DNA of 64,000 nucleotides. It comes from Gymnothorax reevesii. Lineage: Eukaryota > Chordata > Actinopteri > Anguilliformes > Muraenidae. The notes under the pieces are model-generated. The model was not told where the DNA came from. It was given only the letters and a program-made list of their open reading frames with translations, and did no database searches. Below, piece after piece: positions 1 to 11,974 of this stretch. Location of the stretch: assembly GCA_029721435.1 (NCBI GenBank), contig CM056574.1, positions 75,931,501 through 75,995,500 of the forward strand, given 5' to 3'. Each line of letters opens with the position of its first letter. Positions within the stretch are counted from its first letter, which is position 1. The position numbers and the translations under genes are program-made.

Positions 1-973
1 TGCCATGACCTAGGCTCAACAGGAAGGCTGCCATTTTTAATTGAAATTGCAACTTTTTAAAATTTTTTTTGCCATTCACAGGTGTCGTACTTTAACGAAC
101 TCCTCCTAGAGATTTTATCCGATCAACTTAAAATTTGGCATATAATATCTAAAAACCTTGCTGACGTTAAATTGCGAAGCTTTTTTGATTTCATCAAACG
201 ATGCATCTGTGACGTCACGGCGAATTTTGATGTCCTGCCATGAAACAGGAAGTTGCTTTCAATTCCACATACTTTGTGGGATTTGCCTGAAACTTTCCAA
301 GCTTGATAAAATTGTCCGCCCAAGTATAGATATATGCTTATTTCATATCGAGAGGTACCAGGTGGCTCCACAGCGCCCTCTAGATATGGCCATGTTCAGA
401 TAAAAGTGCTTGAATTTTCATGAAATTTGGTATGATCATTGCATTAGTCATTCTCCGCAATTGTTAATTTTTTGAAATTTTTTTGCCAAACAGGAAGAGA
501 GCTATGAGCTATTTCCTGCGTTTTTTCCAAATTTAACGAACACACGTTTTAAGGCCTTAGAATGCTCCAAAACTTGCAAAACCATCCAAAAATTAGAACT
601 GTCTTATTCTCTTCAATACATCCATCAATTGGCACTAAATGGGGCATAATGGCTCTATAGCGCCCCCAATAATATTTATAAAAGAATTGCTCTTTTGAAG
701 GTCTAAACATGCTGGAAAATTTTCAAAAATTGAAACACTCATGGAGCCTTGTATTACGATGACTGTGTTGTAGATTTTGTGCACAGGCAAGTCAAAATGG
801 TATCAAAGCGCCCTCCAGAAAATTTTTGACCTCCCATCAGGAAACCACATCGTACGCGGTCCAGCTGTGTCCAATGGCTCTGAATGGACACCTGCAGCCA
901 TCAAGATCTTGCTGCCACCCCAATGTGCACAGGGGGGGAGAGGGCCCTTTCAACGCTGCTTGCAGCTTTAATT
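1..973 (+). repeat. Family A element, 3' part (cut by window start)
   Basis: This is the tail of a family A copy whose start lies outside the window. It holds one full ~910-bp monomer and the 3' terminal block. The monomer shows three agcgcc boxes (near 366, 657 and 807), the motif aacaggaag, and the core actcctcctagagatttt. The terminal block has a G-rich run (agggggggagagggccc), then caacgctgcttgcagctttaatta, which abuts the next copy's agggcccgag. No gene is supported; the short open frames here are by-products of repeat conservation. Confidence 0.85.
955..966 (+). other. Family A 3' terminal palindrome
   Basis: The sequence gctgcttgcagc folds as a 5-bp stem with a TT loop, followed by tttaatta and then the next element. 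Identical copies lie at 4524-4535, 6722-6733, 11958-11969, 16372-16383, 19929-19940, 23583-23594, 26904-26915, 29552-29563 and 48415-48426. Its fixed position right before each junction marks it as the 3' terminus. Confidence 0.8.
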
Positions 974-1005
974 AGGGCCCGAGCACCGACCGGTGCGAGG
1001 AACCT
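974..1005 (+). other. Family A 5' terminal hairpin (short form)
   Basis: The arms agggcccgagcacc and ggtgcgaggaacct can form 10 of 14 pairs around the loop gacc. The same short form recurs at 6741, 16391 (with agggccctgg), 26926 and 29589. It always follows TTA and precedes attgtttttgatggg, marking the 5' boundary of the element. Confidence 0.75.
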
Positions 1006-1753
1006 ATTGTTTTTGATGGGATTTTTATTATTCTTCTTCTTCTTCTTCTTCTTCTTCTTCTTTTTATTCTGCTGCGAGAACGCATTTTTGAGGGTTTTGC
1101 CATGCACGAAAACTCACAAAAATTTGCCCATACGTCAGTCGTCGTGAAAATTGCAAATTATTCTTATTTTTGTGCTTGGACATGCCTCGGTGGCTCTATA
1201 GCGCCACCAAACACGCGGCCATTTTGGAACGCACTTGCTCGGATTCTCACGAAATTTTATAGAGTCATAGTAGTCATCATAAATTTTTTTGTAAATTTTT
1301 TTGAAATTTTTTTGCCTCACAGGAAGTGAGCTATGAGCCATTTCCTGCGTTTTTTCAGATTTTACGATCACATTTTTGAGGGTTTTATCATACTCGAAAA
1401 CTCACCAAACTTGGCTGATAGACTATAAATATTACGTTCTTTGATTCAATATCTCATTTGGCACTGGGTGTGACATGGTAGCTCTATAGCGCCCCCTAAT
1501 ACATAATTGCATTTTTGAGGGCCTCAGCATGCTTGAAAACTCACAAAACTTTGCAAACATATTAAGCAGGTCTTACTTTTAACTAGGATTTAGGGTTTAC
1601 AGATGGATGTGGCAAAATTGCATTACAGCGCCACCTAGAAAATTTCAATGAAGCAGCCCTCGCAGCATGTTTGACCTACATGTACAAAATTCGGTGGACA
1701 TGTGTACTATGCCAAGACCTAAAAAAAAGTCTCTAGGTGCCATGACCTAGACT

Positions 1754-2669
1754 CAACAGGAAGTCCGCCATTTTTAATTGAATTTGCAAATAATTTAAAT
1801 TTTTTGCCATTCACAGGCTTCGTACTTTAACGAACTCCTCCTAGAGATTTTATCCGATCAACTTAAAATTTTGAATTTAACATCTTAAGACCTTGTCGAT
1901 GTTAAATTGCGAAGCTTTTTTGGATTCATTGAACTTTGTGTCCGTGGCGTCGCGGCGAATTTCGATGTTCCGCCATGAAACAGGAAGTTGGTTTTACGCG
2001 CACATGCTTTGTAAAATTTGCGCGAAACTTTACAGGCTTTATAGGAGTCCACTTCCAAGTAGACCTATATGTTGATATTAGATTGGGTGTGGTCAGGTGG
2101 CTCCACAGCGCCCTCTTGAAACGGCCATGTTGAGATAAAAGTGCTTGAATGTTCATTAAATTTGGTGTGATCATTGCTTTGTTCATGTCGAGTTATTTTA
2201 ATTTTTTTGAAATTTTTTGGCCAAACAGGAAGTGAGCTATGCGCCATTTCCTGCGTTTTTACAAATTTTATAAACACATGTTTGGATGCTTTAGAATACT
2301 CGAAATCTTGCAAAAAGTTGCACAAATTATAATTGTCTTATTATCTTCAATTTTATATATCAATTTACACTAAATTTGGCACAATGGCTCTATAGCGCCC
2401 CCAATCAGATTTTAAAAAGAATTGCCATTTTGAGGGTCTCAGCATGTTCTAAAACTCACAAAATTTTGTAAATGTATAAAGACCATCATTTGTATTACTC
2501 TGACAAAAAACTTATATATATACATGGCAAAAATGTCACTATAGCGCCCCCTGGAAAATTTTAAATAAGCAGCCCTCGCAGCCTGGTAAACCTACATGTA
2601 TGAAATTCGGTAGACATGTGGAATATGCCGAGACCTACAAAAAATTCTCTTGGTGCCATGACCTACACT
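1754..2669 (+). repeat. Representative family A monomer (~916 bp)
   Basis: One period of the family A satellite, from one caacaggaagt to the next in register. It contains ACAGGAAGT at 1757, 1980 and 2225; agcgcc boxes at 2107, 2394 and 2543; the core actcctcctagagatttt near 1838; and the hairpin caggaagtg...catttcctg at 2226-2253. Box spacing of about 288, 150 and 472 bp recurs through 1-30 kb and 46-50.7 kb, giving the ~910-bp period. Open frames of 60-100 codons on both strands track this period and are not credible genes. Confidence 0.8.
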
Positions 2670-4542
2670 CAACAGGAAGTCTACCATTTTTCATTGAAAT
2701 TGCAACTTTTTTGGATTGTTGGCCATTCACAGGTGTCGTACTTTAACAAACTCCTCCTAGAGATTTTATCTGATCAACTTAAAATTTGGCATATGACATT
2801 GAAAGACGTCGTCGATGTTAAATTGCGAAGCTTTTTTGGATTCATCGAACTTTGTATCTGTGGCGTCGCGGTGAATTTCGATGTTCCGCCATGAAAATGG
2901 AAGTTTATTTTATGAGAATATGCTTTGGGAGATTTACATGAAACTTTACAGGCTTAATGATAGTCTAATTCCAAATATACCTATATGTTGATATTGGAGT
3001 GGGTGTGGTCAGGTGGATCTACAGCGACCTCTTGACACGGCCATGTTGATATAAAAGTACTTGAATGTTCATGAAATTTGGTCAGATCATTGCATTTGGT
3101 TTTCTGGGCAGTGCTGATTTTTTTGAAATTTTTTTGGCCAAACAGGAAGTGAGCTATGAGTCATTTCCTGCGTTATTCCAAATTTTATGAACACACATTT
3201 GAAGGCCTTAGCATACTCGAAAACTTGCAAAACTTAGCTAAAATTTTATTTGTCACATTGTCTTCAATTTGAAACAAAAATTGGCAGTAAATGAGGCATC
3301 ATGGCTCTATAGCGCCCCAATACGATTTTTAAAAGAATTACCCTTTTGAGGGTTTCAGCATGCTCAAAAACTCACAAAATTTTGTACAATTTTAAAGACC
3401 ATCATTCCTATTACACTGATAAAAAATTTACAAATAGGCGTGGCAAAAATGGCATTATAGCGCCCCCTGGAAAATTTCAAATAAGCAGCCCTCGCAGCCC
3501 GATAAACCCACATGTATGAAATTCAGTAGACATGTGGAATATGCCGAGACCTACAAAAAAAGTCTTTTGGTGCCATGACCTAGACCCAACAGGAAGGCTG
3601 CCATTTTTAATTGAAATTGCAACTTTTTAAAATTTTTTTTGCCATTCACAGGTGTCGTACTTTAACGAACTCCTCCTAGAGATTTTATCCGATCAACTTA
3701 AAATTTGGCATATAATATCTAAAAACCTTGCTGACATTAAATTGCGAAGCTTTTTTGATTTCATCGAACGATGCATCTGTGGCGTCACGGCGAATTTTGA
3801 TGTCCTGCCATGAAACAGGAAGTTGCTTTCAATTCCACATACTTTGTGGGATTTGCCTGAAACTTTCCAAGCTTGATAAAATTGTCCGCCAAAGTATAGA
3901 TATATGATTATTTTATATCGAGAGGTACCAGGTGGCTCCACAGCGCCCTCTAGATATGGCCATGTTCAGATCTAAGTGCTTGAAAGTTCATGAAATTTGG
4001 TATGATCATTGCATTAGTCATTCTCCGCAATTGTTAATTTTTTGAAATTTTTTTGCCAAACAGGAAGAGAGCTATGAGCTATTTCCTGCGTTTTTCCAAA
4101 TTTTACGAACACACGTTTTAAGGCCTTAGAATGCTCCAAAACTTGCAAAACCATCCAAAAATTTGAACTGTCTTATTCTCTTCAATACATCCATCAATTG
4201 CCACTAAATGGGGCATAATGGCTCTATAGCGCCCCCAATAATATTTATAAAAGAATTGCTCTTTTGAAAGTCTAAACATGCTGGAAAATTTACAAAAATC
4301 GAAACACTCATGGAGCCCTGTATTACGATTACTGTGTTGTAGATTTTGTGCACAGGCAAGTCAAAATGGTATCATAGCGCCCTCCAGAAAATTTTTGCAC
4401 TCCCATCAGGAAACCACATTGTACGCGGTCCAGCTGTGTCCAATGGCTCTGAATGGACACCTGCAGCCATCAAGATCTTGCTGCCACCCCAATGTGCACA
4501 GGGGGGGCGAGGGCCCTTTCAACGCTGCTTGCAGCTTTAATT

Positions 4543-6740
4543 AGGGCCCGAGCACCGACTGGTGCCAGGGCCCGGAACGGGTCCTGGCACCGAAGGTGCG
4601 AGGAACCTATTGTTTTTGATGGGATTTTTATTATTCTTCTTCTTCTTCTTCTTCTTCTTCTTCTTCTTCTTCTTCTTCTTTTTATTCTGCTGCGAGAACG
4701 CATTTTTGAGGGTTTTGCCATGCACGAAAACTCACAAAAATTTGCCCATACGTCAGTCGTCGTGAAAATTGCAAATTATTTTTATTTTTGTGCTTGGACA
4801 TGCCTCGGTGGCTCTATAGCGCCACCAAACACGCGGCCATTTTGGAACGCACTTGCTCGAATTCTCACGAAATTTTATAGAGTCATAGTAGTCATCATAA
4901 ATTTTTTTGTAAATTTTTTTGAAATTTTTTTGCCTCACAGGAAGTGAGCTATGAGCCATTTCTTGCGTTTTTTCAGATTTTACGAACACATTTTTGAGGG
5001 TTTTATCATACTCGAAAACTCACCAAACTCGGCTGATAGACTATAAATATTACGTTCTTTGATTCAATATCTCATTTGGCACTGGGTGTGACATGGTAGC
5101 TCTATAGCGCCCCCTAATACATAATTGCATTTTTGAGGGCCTCAGCATGCTTAAAAACTCACAAAACTTTGCAAACATATTAAGCTGGTCTTAGTTTTTA
5201 CTAGAATTTACGGTTTACAGATGGATGTGGCAAAATTGCATTACAGCGCCACCTAGAAAATTTCAATGAAGCAGCCCTCGCAGCGTGTTTGACCTACATG
5301 TACAAAATTCGGTGGACATGTGTACTATGCCAAGACCTAAAAAAAAGTCTCTAGGTGCCATGACCTAGACTCCACAGGAAGTCCGCCATTTTTAATTGAA
5401 TTTGCAAATTTTTTAAATTTTTTGCCATTCACAGGCGTCGTACTTTAACGAACTCCTCCTCGAGATTTTATCCGATCAACTTAAAATTTTGAATTTAACA
5501 TCTTAAGACCTTCTCGATGTTAAATTGCGAAGCTTTTTTGGATTCATTGAACTTTGTATCCGTGGCGTCGCGGCGAATTTCGATGTTCCGCCATGAAACA
5601 GGAAGTTGGTTTTACGCGCACATGCTTTGTGAAATTTGCGCGAAACTTTACAGGCTTTATAGGAGTCCACTTTTTAGTAGACCTATATGTTGATATTAGA
5701 TTGGGTGTGGTCAGGTGGCTCCTCAGCGCCCTCTTGAAACGGCCATGTTGAGATAAAAGTGCTTGAATGTTCATGAAATTTGGTGTGATCATTGCTTTGT
5801 TCATGTCGGGTTATATTAATTTTTTTGAAATTTTTTGGCTAAACAGGAAGTGAGCTATGCGCCATTTCCTGCGTTTTTCCTAATTTTATAAACACATGTT
5901 TGGATGCTTAAGAATACTCGAAATCTTGCAAAAAGTTGCACAAATTATAATTGTCTTATTATCTTCAATTTTATATATCAATTTACACTAAATTTGGCAC
6001 AATGGCTCTATAGCGCCCCCAATCAGATTTTTAAAAGAATTGCCATTTTGAGGGTCTCAGCATGTTCTAAAACTCACAAAATTTTGTAAATGTATAAAGA
6101 CCATCATTCGTATTACTCGACAAAAAACGTATATCTAGACATGGCAAAAATGTCACTATAGCGCCCCCTGGAAATTTTTAAATAAGCAGCCCTCGCAGCC
6201 TGGTAAACCTACATGTATGAAATTCAGTAGACGTTAGGAATATGACTAGACCTACAAAAAAGACTCGTGGTGCCATGACCTAGACTAAACAGGAAGTCCG
6301 CCATTTTTAATTGAAATTGCAACTTTTTTGTATTTTTCGCCATTCACAGGTGTCGTACTTTAACAAACTTGCACAATTTATAATTGTCTTATTCTCTTCA
6401 ATGTCATCCATCAATTGGCACTAAATGTGGCGTAATGGCTCGATAGCGCCCCCAATCAGATTTTTAAAAGAAATCTCTTTTGTGGGTCTAAACGTGCTGT
6501 AAAAATTACAAAAATCAACATGCTCAAGGAGCCTGGTATTACAATTACTATGCTGGATATTTAGCGCACGGGCATGTCAAAATGATATCAAAGCACCCCT
6601 CCAGAAAATTTTTGCACTCTCCACAGTCTAGCTGTGTCCAATGGCTGTGAATGCACACCTGCACCCATCAAGATTTTGCTGCCTCCCCAACGTGCAAGAG
6701 GGGTGCGAGGGCCCTTTCAACGCTGCTTGCAGCTTTAATT
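4543..6740 (+). mobile_element. Family A element, copy 2 (shortened, 2.2 kb)
   Basis: The 5' end carries the long hairpin form, 4543-4608: agggcccgagcacc, an inner hairpin ccagggcccg-gaa-cgggtcctgg, then caccgaaggtg and gaggaacct. A (TTC)n tract follows at about 4634-4680. Only about two monomers are present, so more than a kilobase is missing relative to copy 1. The 3' block at 6698-6740 keeps ggtgcgagggccct and the palindrome at 6722-6733. Confidence 0.8.
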
Positions 6741-9644
6741 AGGGCCCGAGCACCGACCGGTGCGAGGAACCTATTGTTTTTGATGGGATTTTTATTATTC
6801 TTCTTCTTCTTCTTCTTTTTCTTCTTCTTCTTCTTCTTCTTCTTCTTCTTCTTCTTCTTTTTATTCTGCTGCGAGAACGCATTTTTGAGGGCTTTGCCAT
6901 GCACGAAAACTCACAAAAATTGGCCCACACGTCAGTTGTGGTGAAAATTGCAAAGTATTATTATTTTTGTGCTTGGACATGCCCCGGTGGCTCTATAGCG
7001 CCACCAAACACGCGGCCATTTTGGAACGCACTTGCTCGGATTCTCACAAAATTTTGTAGAGTCATAGTAGTCATCATAAATTTTTTTGTAAATTTTTTTG
7101 AAATTTTTTTGCCTCACAGGAAGTGAGCTATGAGCCATTTCCTGCGGTTTTTTAGATTTTACGAACACATTTTTGAGGGTTTTATCATACTCGGAAACTC
7201 ACCAGACTTGGCTCATAGACTAGAAATATGACGTTCTTTGATTCAATATCTCATTTGGCACTGGGTGTGATATGGTAGCTCTATAGCGCCCCCTAATACA
7301 TAATTGCATTTTTGAGGGCTTCAGCATGCTTGAAAACTCACAAAACTTTGCAAACATATTAAGCAGGTCTTACTTTTAACTAGGATTTAGGGTTTACAGA
7401 TGGATGTGGCAAAATTGCATTACAGCGCCACCTAGAAAATTTCAATGAAGCAGCCCTCGCAGCGTGTTTGACCTACATGTACAAAATTCGGTGGACATGT
7501 GTACTATGCCAAGACCTAAAATAAAGTCTCTAGGTGTCATGACCTAGACTCAACAGGAAGTCCGCCATTTTTAATTGAATTTGCAAATTTTTTAAATTTT
7601 TTGCCATTCACAGGCTTCGTACTTTAACGAACTCCTCCTAGAGATTTTATCCGATCAACTTAAAATTTTTAATTTGACATCTTAAGACCTTGTCGATGTT
7701 AAATTGCGAAGCTTTTTTGGATTCATTGAACTTTGTATCCGTGGCGTCGCGGCGAATTTCGATGTTCCGCCATGAAACAGGAAGTTCGTTTTACGTGCAC
7801 ATGCTTTGTGAAATTTGCGCGAAACTTTACAGGCTTTATAGGAGTCCACTTGCAAGTAGACCTATATGTTGATATTAGATTGGGTGTGGTCAGGTGGCTC
7901 CACAGCGCTCTCTTGAAACGGCCATGTTGAGATAAAAGTGCTTGAATGTTCATGAAATTTGGTGTGATCATTGCATTGTTCATGTCGAGTTATTTTAATT
8001 TTTTTGAAATTTTTTGGCCAAACAGGAAGTGAGCTATGCGCCATTTCCTGCGTTTTTCCAAATTTTATAAACACATGTTTGGATACTTTAGAATACTCGA
8101 AATCTTGCAAAAAGTTGCACAAATTATAATTGTCTTATTATCTTCAATTTTATATATCAATTTACACTAAATTTGGCACAATGGCTCTATAGCGCCCCCA
8201 ATCAGATTTTTAAAAGAATTGCCATTTTTAGGGTCTCAGCATGTTCTAAAACTCACAAAATTTTGTAAATGTATAAAGACCATCATTCGTATTACTCTGA
8301 CAAAAAACTTATATATATACATGGCAAAAATGTCACTATAGCGCCCCCTGGAAAATTTTAAATAAGCAGCCTTCGCAGCCTGGTAAACCTACACGTATGA
8401 AATTCGGTAGACATGTGGAATATGCCGAGACCTACAAAAAATTCTCTTGGTGCCATGACCTACACTCAACAGGAAGTCCACCATTTTTAATTGAAATTGC
8501 AACTTTTTTGGATTGTTGGCCATTCACAGGTGTCGTACTTTAACGAACTCCTCCTAGACATTTTATCTGATCAACTTAAAATTTGGCATATGACATTGAA
8601 AGACGTCGTCGATGTTAAATTGCGAAGCTTTTTTTGATTTTTGATTCATCGAACTTTGTATCCGTGGCGTCGCGGCGAATTTCGATGTTCCGCCATGAAA
8701 ATGGAAGTTTATTTTATGAGCATATGCTTTGGGAGATTTACATGAAACTTTACAGGCTTAATGATAGTCTAATTCCAAATATACCTATATGTTGATATTG
8801 GAGTGGGTGTGGTCAGGTGGCTCTACAGCGCCCTCTTGACACGGCCATGTTGATATAAAAGTGCTTGAATGTTCATGAAATTTGATCAGATCATTGCATT
8901 TGGTTTTCTGGGCTGTGCTGATTTTTTTGAAATTTTTTGGCCAAACAGGAAGTGAGCTATGAGTCATTTCCTGCGTTATTCCAAATTTTATGAACACACA
9001 TTTGAAGGCCTTAGCATACTGGAAAACTTGCAAAAATTAGCTAAAATTTTATTTGTCACATTGTCTTTAATTTGAAACAAAAATTGGCAGTAAATGAGGC
9101 ATCATGGCTCTATAGCGCCCCCAATACGATTTTTAAAAGAATTACCCTTTTGAGGGTTTCAGCATGCTCAAAAACTCACAAAATTTTGTACAATTTTAAA
9201 GACCATCATTCCTATTACACTGATAAAAAATTTACAAATAGGTGTGGCAAAAATGGCATTATAGCGCCCCCTGGAAAATTTCAAATAAGCAGCCCTCGCA
9301 GCCCGATATACCCACATGTATGAAATTCGGTAGACACGTGGAATATGCCGAGACCTACAAAAAAGTCACTTGGTGCCATGACCTAGACCCAACAGGAAGG
9401 CTGCCATTTTTAATTGAAATTGCAACTTTTTAAAATTTTTTTTGCCATTCACAGGTGTCGTACTTTAACAAACTCCTCCTAGAGATTTTATCCGATCAAC
9501 TTAAAATTTGGCATATAATATCTAAAAACCTTGCTGACGTTAAATTGCGAAGCTTTTTTGATTTCATCGAACGATGCATCTGTGGCGTCACGGCGAATTT
9601 TGATGTCCTGCCATGAAACAGGAAGTTGCTTTCAATTCCACATA

Positions 9645-9860
9645 CAGTGCCTTGCGAAAGTATTCGGCCCCCTTGAACCTTGCAACCTTTCGCCACATTT
9701 CAGGCTTCAAACATAAAGATATAAAATTTAAATTATTTGTCAAGAGACAACAACAAGTGGGACACAATCAAGTAGTGGAACGAAATTTATTGAATATTTT
9801 AAACTTTTTTAACAAATAAAAAACTGAAAAGTGGGGCGTACAATATTATTCGGCCCCTTT
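9645..9860 (+). repeat. Left terminal inverted repeat of the Tc1-like element
   Basis: About 216 bp, reverse complement of 11059-11274. The outer direct repeat is at about 9659-9678 (agtattcggcccccttgaac) and the inner at about 9841-9860 (caatattattcggcccc). These are the expected transposase binding sites of an IR/DR element. Confidence 0.9.
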
Positions 9861-10035
9861 AATTTCAGTACGGCAAACTCACTCCAGAAGTTCAATGAGG
9901 ATCTCTGAATGATCCAATGTTGTCCTCAATGACTAATGATGATAAATAGAATCCACCTGTGTGTAATCAAGTCTCTGTATAAATGCACCTGATCTGTGAT
10001 AGTCTCAGGGTTCTGTTTAAAGCGCAGAGAGCATC

Positions 10036-11055
10036 ATGAAGACCAAGGAACACACCAGGCAGGACCGAGATACTGTTGTGGAGAAGTTTAAAGCCAGATT
10101 TGGATACAAAAAGATTTCCCAAGCTTTAAACATCCCAAGGAGCACTGTGCAAGCAATCATATTGAAATGGAAGGAGTATCAGACCACTGCAAATCTACCA
10201 AGACCCGGCCGTCCCTCCAAACTTTCATCTCGAACAAGGAGAAAACTGATCAGAGATGCAGCCAAGAGGCCCATGATCACTCTGGATGAACTGCAGAGAT
10301 CTACAGCTGAGGTGGGAGAGTCTGTCCATAGGACAACAATCAGTCGTACACTGCACAAATCTGGCCTTTATGGAAGAGTGGCAAGAAGAAAGCCATTTCT
10401 CAAAGACATCCATAAAAAGTCTCGTTTAAAGTTTGCCACAAGCCACCTGGGAGACACACCAAACATGTGGAAGAAGGTGCTCTGGTCAGATGAAAGCAAA
10501 ATCGAACTTTTTGGCCACAATGCAAAACGATATGTTTGGCGTAAAAGCAAGACAGCTCATCACCCTGAACACACCATCCCCACTGTCAAACATGGTGGTG
10601 GCAGCATCATGGTTTGGGCCTGCTTTTCTTCAGCAGGGACAGGGAAGATGGTTAAAATTGACGGGAAGATGGATGGAGCCAAATACAGGACCATTCTGGA
10701 AGAAAACCTGTTGGAGTCTGCACAAGACCTAAGACTGGGACGGAGATTTATCTTCCAACAGGACAATGATCCAAAACATAAAGCCAAATCTACAATGGAA
10801 TGGTTCACAAATAAACGTATCCAGGTGTTAGAATGGCCAAGTCAAAGTCCAGACCTGAATCCAATCGAGAATCTATGGAAAGAGCTGAAGACTGCTGTTC
10901 ACAAACGGTCTCCATCCAACCTCACTGAGCTCGAGCTGTTTTGCAAGGAAGAATGGGCAAGAATTTCAGTCTCTCGATGTGCAAAACTGATAGAAACATA
11001 CCCCAAGCGACTTGCAGCTGTAATTGGAGCAAAAGGTGGTGCTACAAAGTATTAA
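10036..11055 (+). CDS. Tc1/mariner-family transposase, 339 aa, open reading frame intact
   Basis: Cut-and-paste transposase that binds the flanking inverted repeats and inserts the element at TA. Residues 1-50 look like the first paired-type helix-turn-helix. An AT-hook-like RPGRPSK lies at 56-62, followed by a second helix-turn-helix to about 115. The glycine-rich box HGGGSIMVWACF is at 186-197. The catalytic triad is complete: D152 (WSDESK), D243 (QQDNDPKH) and E278 (DLNPIENLW), with 34 residues between the last two, the DD34E pattern of Tc1-like enzymes. Length is typical of the family. The start codon lies 175 bp inside the left repeat's end and the stop lies just before the right repeat. 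No frameshift or premature stop is seen, so the protein could be functional. Expression and activity cannot be judged from sequence. Confidence 0.95.
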   Translation: MKTKEHTRQDRDTVVEKFKARFGYKKISQALNIPRSTVQAIILKWKEYQTTANLPRPGRPSKLSSRTRRKLIRDAAKRPMITLDELQRSTAEVGESVHRTTISRTLHKSGLYGRVARRKPFLKDIHKKSRLKFATSHLGDTPNMWKKVLWSDESKIELFGHNAKRYVWRKSKTAHHPEHTIPTVKHGGGSIMVWACFSSAGTGKMVKIDGKMDGAKYRTILEENLLESAQDLRLGRRFIFQQDNDPKHKAKSTMEWFTNKRIQVLEWPSQSPDLNPIENLWKELKTAVHKRSPSNLTELELFCKEEWARISVSRCAKLIETYPKRLAAVIGAKGGATKY

Positions 11056-11058
11056 CGC

Positions 11059-11274
11059 AAGGGGGCCGAATAATATTGCACGCCCCACTTTTCAGTTTTT
11101 TATTTGTTAAAAAAGTTTAAATTATTCAATAAATTTTGTTCCACTTCACGATTGTGTCCCACTTGTTGTTGTTTCTTGACAAAAAATTTTAATTTTATAT
11201 CTTTATGTTTGAAGCCTGAAATGTGGCGAAAGGTTGCATGGTTCAAGGGGGCCAAATACTTTCGCAAGGCACTG
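11059..11274 (-). repeat. Right terminal inverted repeat of the Tc1-like element
   Basis: Reverse complement of the left repeat, with the inner motif at about 11059-11080 and the outer at about 11241-11260. A few substitutions (such as ggccaaatact for ggccgaatact) separate it from the left end. Confidence 0.9.
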
Positions 11275-11974
11275 TACTTTGTGGGATTTGCCTGAAACTT
11301 TCCAAGCTTGATAAAATTGTCCGCCCAAGTATAGATATATGCTTATTTTATATCGAGAGGTACCAGGTGGCTCCACAGCGCCCTCTAGATATGGCCATGA
11401 TCAGATAAAAGCGTTGAAAGTTCATGAAATTTGGTATGATCATTGCATTAGTCATTCTCCGCAATTGTTAATTTTTTGAAATTTTTTTGCCAAACAGGAA
11501 GAGAGCTATGAGCTATTTCCTGCGTTTTTCCAAATTTTACGAACACACGTTTTAACGCCTTAGAATGCTCCAAAACTTGCAAAACCATCCAAAAATTAGA
11601 ACTGTCTTATTCTCTTCAATACATCCATCAATTGGCACTAAATGGGGCATAATGGCTCTATAGCGCCCCAAATAATATTTATAAAAGAATTGCTCTTTTG
11701 AAAGTCTAAACATGCTGGAAAATTTACAAAAATCGAAACACTCATGGAGCCCTGTATTACGATTACTGTGTTGTAGATTTTGTGCACAGGCAAGTCAAAA
11801 TGGTATCATAGCGCCCTCCAGAAAATTTTTGCACTCCCATCAGGAAACCACATTGTACGCGGTACAGCTGTGTCCAATGGCTCTGAATAGACACCTGCAG
11901 CCATCAAGATCTTGCTGCCACCCCAATGTGCACAGGGGGGGCGAGGGCCCTTTCAACGCTGCTTGCAGCTTTAA

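Larger units (their letters stand above)
974..4542 (+). mobile_element. Family A hairpin-ended element, copy 1
   Basis: A complete copy of about 3.57 kb. The 5' hairpin lies at 974-1005 (arms agggcccgagcacc and ggtgcgaggaacct), followed by attgtttttgatgggattttt and a (TTC)n tract at about 1031-1061. Four ~910-bp monomers follow, the first beginning ctgctgcgagaacgcattt. The 3' palindrome gctgcttgcagc is at 4524-4535. Positions 3570-4170 are almost identical to 1-600, so neighbouring copies are recent duplicates. No coding sequence is recognised. The identity of the family is not known to me. Confidence 0.8.
9645..11274 (+). mobile_element. Tc1-like DNA transposon, 1630 bp, complete
   Basis: Both ends begin cagtgccttgcgaaagtat and are flanked by the TA duplication (9643-9644 and 11275-11276). 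Removing the element restores ccacatactttgtggg, the sequence found at the same place in sister monomers (for example near 3835). The inverted repeats are about 216 bp (9645-9860 and 11059-11274), differing at roughly a dozen positions. Each contains an outer and an inner copy of a tattcggcccc motif, the IR/DR layout known from Sleeping Beauty-type elements. Confidence 0.95.
6741..11974 (+). mobile_element. Family A element, copy 3, interrupted by a Tc1-like element
   Basis: The short 5' hairpin form is followed by the longest (TTC)n tract in the window, about 6797-6860 and interrupted once by ttttt. Without the 1632 bp of Tc1 insertion plus TA duplication the copy is about 3.6 kb, matching copy 1. 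The monomers resemble those of copy 1 closely (for example 7190-9640 versus 1380-3830). The 3' palindrome is at 11958-11969. Confidence 0.8.
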
